From contig DFYU01000101.1 of assembly GCA_002383415.1 (NCBI GenBank), forward strand, positions 2,971 to 9,556: DNA of 6,586 nt. The letters run 5' to 3'. Shown here piece after piece: positions 4,612 through 6,586 of this stretch (its first letter is position 1; every line of letters begins with the position of its first letter). The position numbers and the translations under genes were made by a program. This DNA is from Geobacter sp. UBA4074. GTDB lineage: Bacteria; Desulfobacterota; Desulfuromonadia; Geobacterales; Pseudopelobacteraceae. The notes under the pieces were generated by a model, which had not been told where the DNA came from, searched no databases, and saw only the letters and a list, made by a program, of their open reading frames with translations.

Positions 4612-6156
4612 ATGGAAAATGTTAAAACCATCAGAATTTTCGACACAACCCTGAGGGACGGCGAGCAGTCCCCTGGGGCGAGCATGAACATTGATGAAAA
4701 ACTGAGGATAGCCAAGCAACTTCAGAAACTGAACGTGGATGTAATCGAGGCAGGGTTTCCCATCGCATCCGAAGGGGATTTCGATTCCGTCCGCCAGATT
4801 GCACGGGAAATCAAGAATTCCCAGGTGTCCGGGCTGGCGCGAGCGAACGCCCTCGATATCGACAGGGCCTGGGAGGCGGTTCGTGAAGCCGCTCATCCCC
4901 GCATCCACACGTTCATCTCTTCGTCCGACATTCATCTTAAGTATCAGCTCAAGAAGAGCCGCGAACAGGTCCTGAAGGAGGCGCGCGAAGCCGTGCGACG
5001 GGCGCGGGGCTTCACGGGCAACGTGGAGTTCTCGCCGATGGACGCCACGCGTTCGGACTGGGACTATCTCTGCGACATGGTGGAGGCGACGATCGACGAG
5101 GGCGCGACGACGGTTAATATTCCCGATACCGTCGGCTACACCGTCCCCGAGGAGTTCGGGAACCTCATCGCCTATCTTTTCGCGAAGGTGAGGAACATCC
5201 GGCAGGCCATCATCTCCGCCCACTGCCACAACGATCTGGGGATGGCTGTGGCGAATTCCCTGGCCGCGGTCAAGGCCGGCGCGCGGCAGATCGAATGCAC
5301 CATCAACGGCATCGGGGAGCGGGCGGGCAACACCGCCCTGGAGGAGGTCGTCATGGCCCTTGCGACGCGCAAGGATTTCTACCATCTCCAGACCCGGATC
5401 AAGACCAGGCACATCTACCAGACGTCGCGGCTCCTCACGCAGATCACCGGCATTCCCGTACAGCCGAACAAGGCGATCGTCGGGGCGAACGCCTTTGCCC
5501 ATGAATCGGGCATTCACCAGGACGGTCTCATCAAGGAGAAAATCACCTACGAGATCATGACGCCGCAGTCGGTGGGTATTTCCGACAGCCACCTCGTCCT
5601 GGGAAAGCACTCCGGACGGCACGCCGTGTCCGAACACCTGAAGAAGATGGGACACAATCTGACCACCGAGGAGCTGAACAAGGTGTTTGTCCGTTTCAAG
5701 GAGATCGCCGATGCAAAGAAGGAGGTTTTCGACGAGGACCTCGAGGCGATCATCTTCGAGGAGCTCTATCGCCTGAAGGACAAGTACAAGCTTCAGTATC
5801 TGAACGTCGTCAGCGGGAACGTGGCCATTCCTACGGCGACGATGCAGATGCTGGTGGAGGGACATACGGTACAGGACGCGGGATTCGGCAACGGTCCCGT
5901 GGATGCGACCATTGATGCGATCCGCAAGATCACCGGGACGAATTACGACCTCGTCCGCTATGCCGTGACGGCGATCACGGGGGGCACGGACGCCCTGGGC
6001 GAGGTGACGGTCCAGCTCAAGTTCGACGGCAAGACGGTCACCGGACGCGGCGCCCACCCCGACGTCATCGTCGCCTCGGCGACGGCCTACATCAACGCGC
6101 TGAACAGGCTGGAGTGGATGAAGGGTGACTCTCCGAAAATTCAGGTTGAAGAATAG
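4612..6156 (+). CDS. leuA: 2-isopropylmalate synthase
   Basis: First committed step of leucine synthesis: condenses acetyl-CoA with 2-ketoisovalerate to 2-isopropylmalate in the cytoplasm. The 514-residue length fits the bacterial LeuA type 1 family. The N-terminal TIM-barrel opens with FDTTLRDGEQSPG (residues 10-22), with Arg15 and Asp16 in the active site. The metal-binding HxH is in SAHCHNDLG (His204, His206), and GIGERAGNT (233-241) is the conserved segment that follows. A linker with HESGIHQDG and LGKHSGRHA leads to the C-terminal leucine-binding regulatory domain (from about residue 400), so feedback inhibition by leucine is expected. Start: AGGGAGG (4599-4605) sits 6 nt before the ATG. 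An in-frame ATG at 4561 lies inside the terminator loop and is rejected. Homocitrate or citramalate synthase are relatives; leuC downstream and the Leu T-box favour LeuA. Expression is expected to rise when charged tRNA-Leu is scarce. Confidence 0.97.
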   Translation: MENVKTIRIFDTTLRDGEQSPGASMNIDEKLRIAKQLQKLNVDVIEAGFPIASEGDFDSVRQIAREIKNSQVSGLARANALDIDRAWEAVREAAHPRIHTFISSSDIHLKYQLKKSREQVLKEAREAVRRARGFTGNVEFSPMDATRSDWDYLCDMVEATIDEGATTVNIPDTVGYTVPEEFGNLIAYLFAKVRNIRQAIISAHCHNDLGMAVANSLAAVKAGARQIECTINGIGERAGNTALEEVVMALATRKDFYHLQTRIKTRHIYQTSRLLTQITGIPVQPNKAIVGANAFAHESGIHQDGLIKEKITYEIMTPQSVGISDSHLVLGKHSGRHAVSEHLKKMGHNLTTEELNKVFVRFKEIADAKKEVFDEDLEAIIFEELYRLKDKYKLQYLNVVSGNVAIPTATMQMLVEGHTVQDAGFGNGPVDATIDAIRKITGTNYDLVRYAVTAITGGTDALGEVTVQLKFDGKTVTGRGAHPDVIVASATAYINALNRLEWMKGDSPKIQVEE

Positions 6157-6170
6157 AGACGGAATCGTGT

Positions 6171-6196
6171 AAGGAGGCTCTAGAACTTCGAGGGGG
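6171..6196 (+). promoter_or_regulatory. Two Shine-Dalgarno-like sites before leuC
   Basis: AGGGGG (6191-6196), 8 nt before the ATG at 6205, is the functional-looking ribosome binding site for leuC. A second, better match to the anti-Shine-Dalgarno sequence, AAGGAGG (6171-6177), lies 27 nt before the start and has no ATG, GTG or TTG at usable distance; the leuC frame has a TAG at 6181. It may be a standby site or a remnant. Confidence 0.5.
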
Positions 6197-6204
6197 TAAA
6201 CACC

Positions 6205-6586
6205 ATGGGCATGACGATCACCGAAAAAATTCTCTGCAAGCATACGAAGCACCGGGAAGTCCGGCCGGGGATGATCATCAACGCAAAGGTGGACATCGCT
6301 CTGGGAAACGACATTACGGCGCCGATCGCCATCAACGAGTTTCGGAAGGCCGGGGGAAAGAAGGTCTTCAACCGCAGCAGGGTGGTTCTGGTGGCGGATC
6401 ATTTCACCCCCAACAAGGACATCAGCTCGGCCATGCAGACCAAGGCGGTGCGCGAGTTTGCCCGCGAGCAGCGCCTGGAGCACTACTACGAAGGCGGCGA
6501 ATCGGGAATCGAGCACGCCCTCCTGCCCGAGAAGGGCATTGTCCTGCCGGGGGACCTTGTGATCGGGGCGGACAGCCATACCTGCA
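6205..6586 (+). CDS. leuC: 3-isopropylmalate dehydratase large subunit (N-terminal part only)
   Basis: Large, iron-sulfur-bearing subunit of isopropylmalate isomerase, which with LeuD interconverts 2- and 3-isopropylmalate after the LeuA step. Only the first 127 residues are in the window, and the frame is open at the right edge. The start MGMTITEKIL, then NDITAPIAINEF, ADHFTPNKD, GIEHALLPEKG and GADSHTC at the cut end, are typical of the aconitase superfamily. The close fit to GIEHALLPEKG-x-VLPGDLVIGADSHTC suggests the shorter (about 420-residue) LeuC2/homoaconitase-like subgroup common in archaea and many anaerobes, rather than the E. coli type of about 466. The cluster-binding cysteines of this family lie further downstream and cannot be checked. 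The ATG at 6205 has a ribosome binding site 8 nt upstream; Met3 (6211) is possible. It follows leuA by 48 nt with no terminator seen, so it is presumably in the same T-box-controlled transcript, with leuD expected next. Confidence 0.94.
   Translation, partial: MGMTITEKILCKHTKHREVRPGMIINAKVDIALGNDITAPIAINEFRKAGGKKVFNRSRVVLVADHFTPNKDISSAMQTKAVREFAREQRLEHYYEGGESGIEHALLPEKGIVLPGDLVIGADSHTC

Noticed and set aside
4454..4654. Possible small Arg-rich leader peptide within the T-box region
   Set aside because: No ribosome binding site, overlaps the structured riboswitch and the leuA start, and has no run of leucine codons as a classical attenuator peptide would.
4606..6579. Very long open frame on the - strand opposite leuA and leuC
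   Set aside because: It mirrors the codon pattern of two firmly identified genes in a G+C-rich region, its product resembles no family, and it would run antisense through leuA and leuC.

Overview
The window (about 57% G+C by eye) is a stretch of bacterial housekeeping chromosome devoted to branched-chain amino acid synthesis, with two phospholipid genes in the middle. All genes lie on the + strand. In order they are: the 3' end of ilvB (acetolactate synthase large subunit), ilvN (its regulatory subunit), a short unrecognised putative lipoprotein, ilvC (ketol-acid reductoisomerase), psd (short-type phosphatidylserine decarboxylase), pssA (phosphatidylserine synthase), a T-box riboswitch leader, leuA (2-isopropylmalate synthase) and the 5' end of leuC (isopropylmalate isomerase large subunit). 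Both ends are cut by the window.

The order ilvB-ilvN-ilvC-psd-pssA-leuA, the integral-membrane pssA, the short-type psd and a leucine T-box upstream of leuA together suggest a Desulfuromonadales/Geobacter-like bacterium (former Deltaproteobacteria, now Desulfobacterota). This is inferred from remembered synteny; no search was run.

Region by region: 1-1044 holds ilvB and ilvN, 22 nt apart. A strong inverted repeat at 1073-1105 follows. A 144-residue putative lipoprotein gene lies at 1149-1583. A 155-nt spacer with a short direct repeat and a weak promoter candidate leads to ilvC (1739-2755), which is followed by a long-loop terminator (2775-2831). psd and pssA overlap by 4 nt (2866-4307). A sigma70-type promoter whose -35 box overlaps the pssA stop codon starts a leader of about 240 nt. 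That leader has the main T-box parts: a Stem I with a CUC (Leu) specifier, Stem III, an antiterminator bulge and a competing terminator. leuA begins 33 nt past the terminator U-run, and leuC 48 nt after leuA.

The ilv genes make the 2-keto acid precursors of valine and isoleucine. leuA draws 2-ketoisovalerate from that pathway and, with leuC, converts it towards leucine. Valine probably acts on the first step through IlvN, and leucine on LeuA through its C-terminal domain. The T-box adds a further transcriptional control that reads uncharged tRNA-Leu. psd and pssA make phosphatidylethanolamine through phosphatidylserine and have no evident metabolic link to their neighbours.

I found no mobile element, CRISPR array, tRNA or rRNA. 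The notable items are the T-box outside Firmicutes, the promoter/stop-codon overlap and the unidentified lipoprotein gene between ilvN and ilvC. I see no convincing undescribed multi-gene system here.
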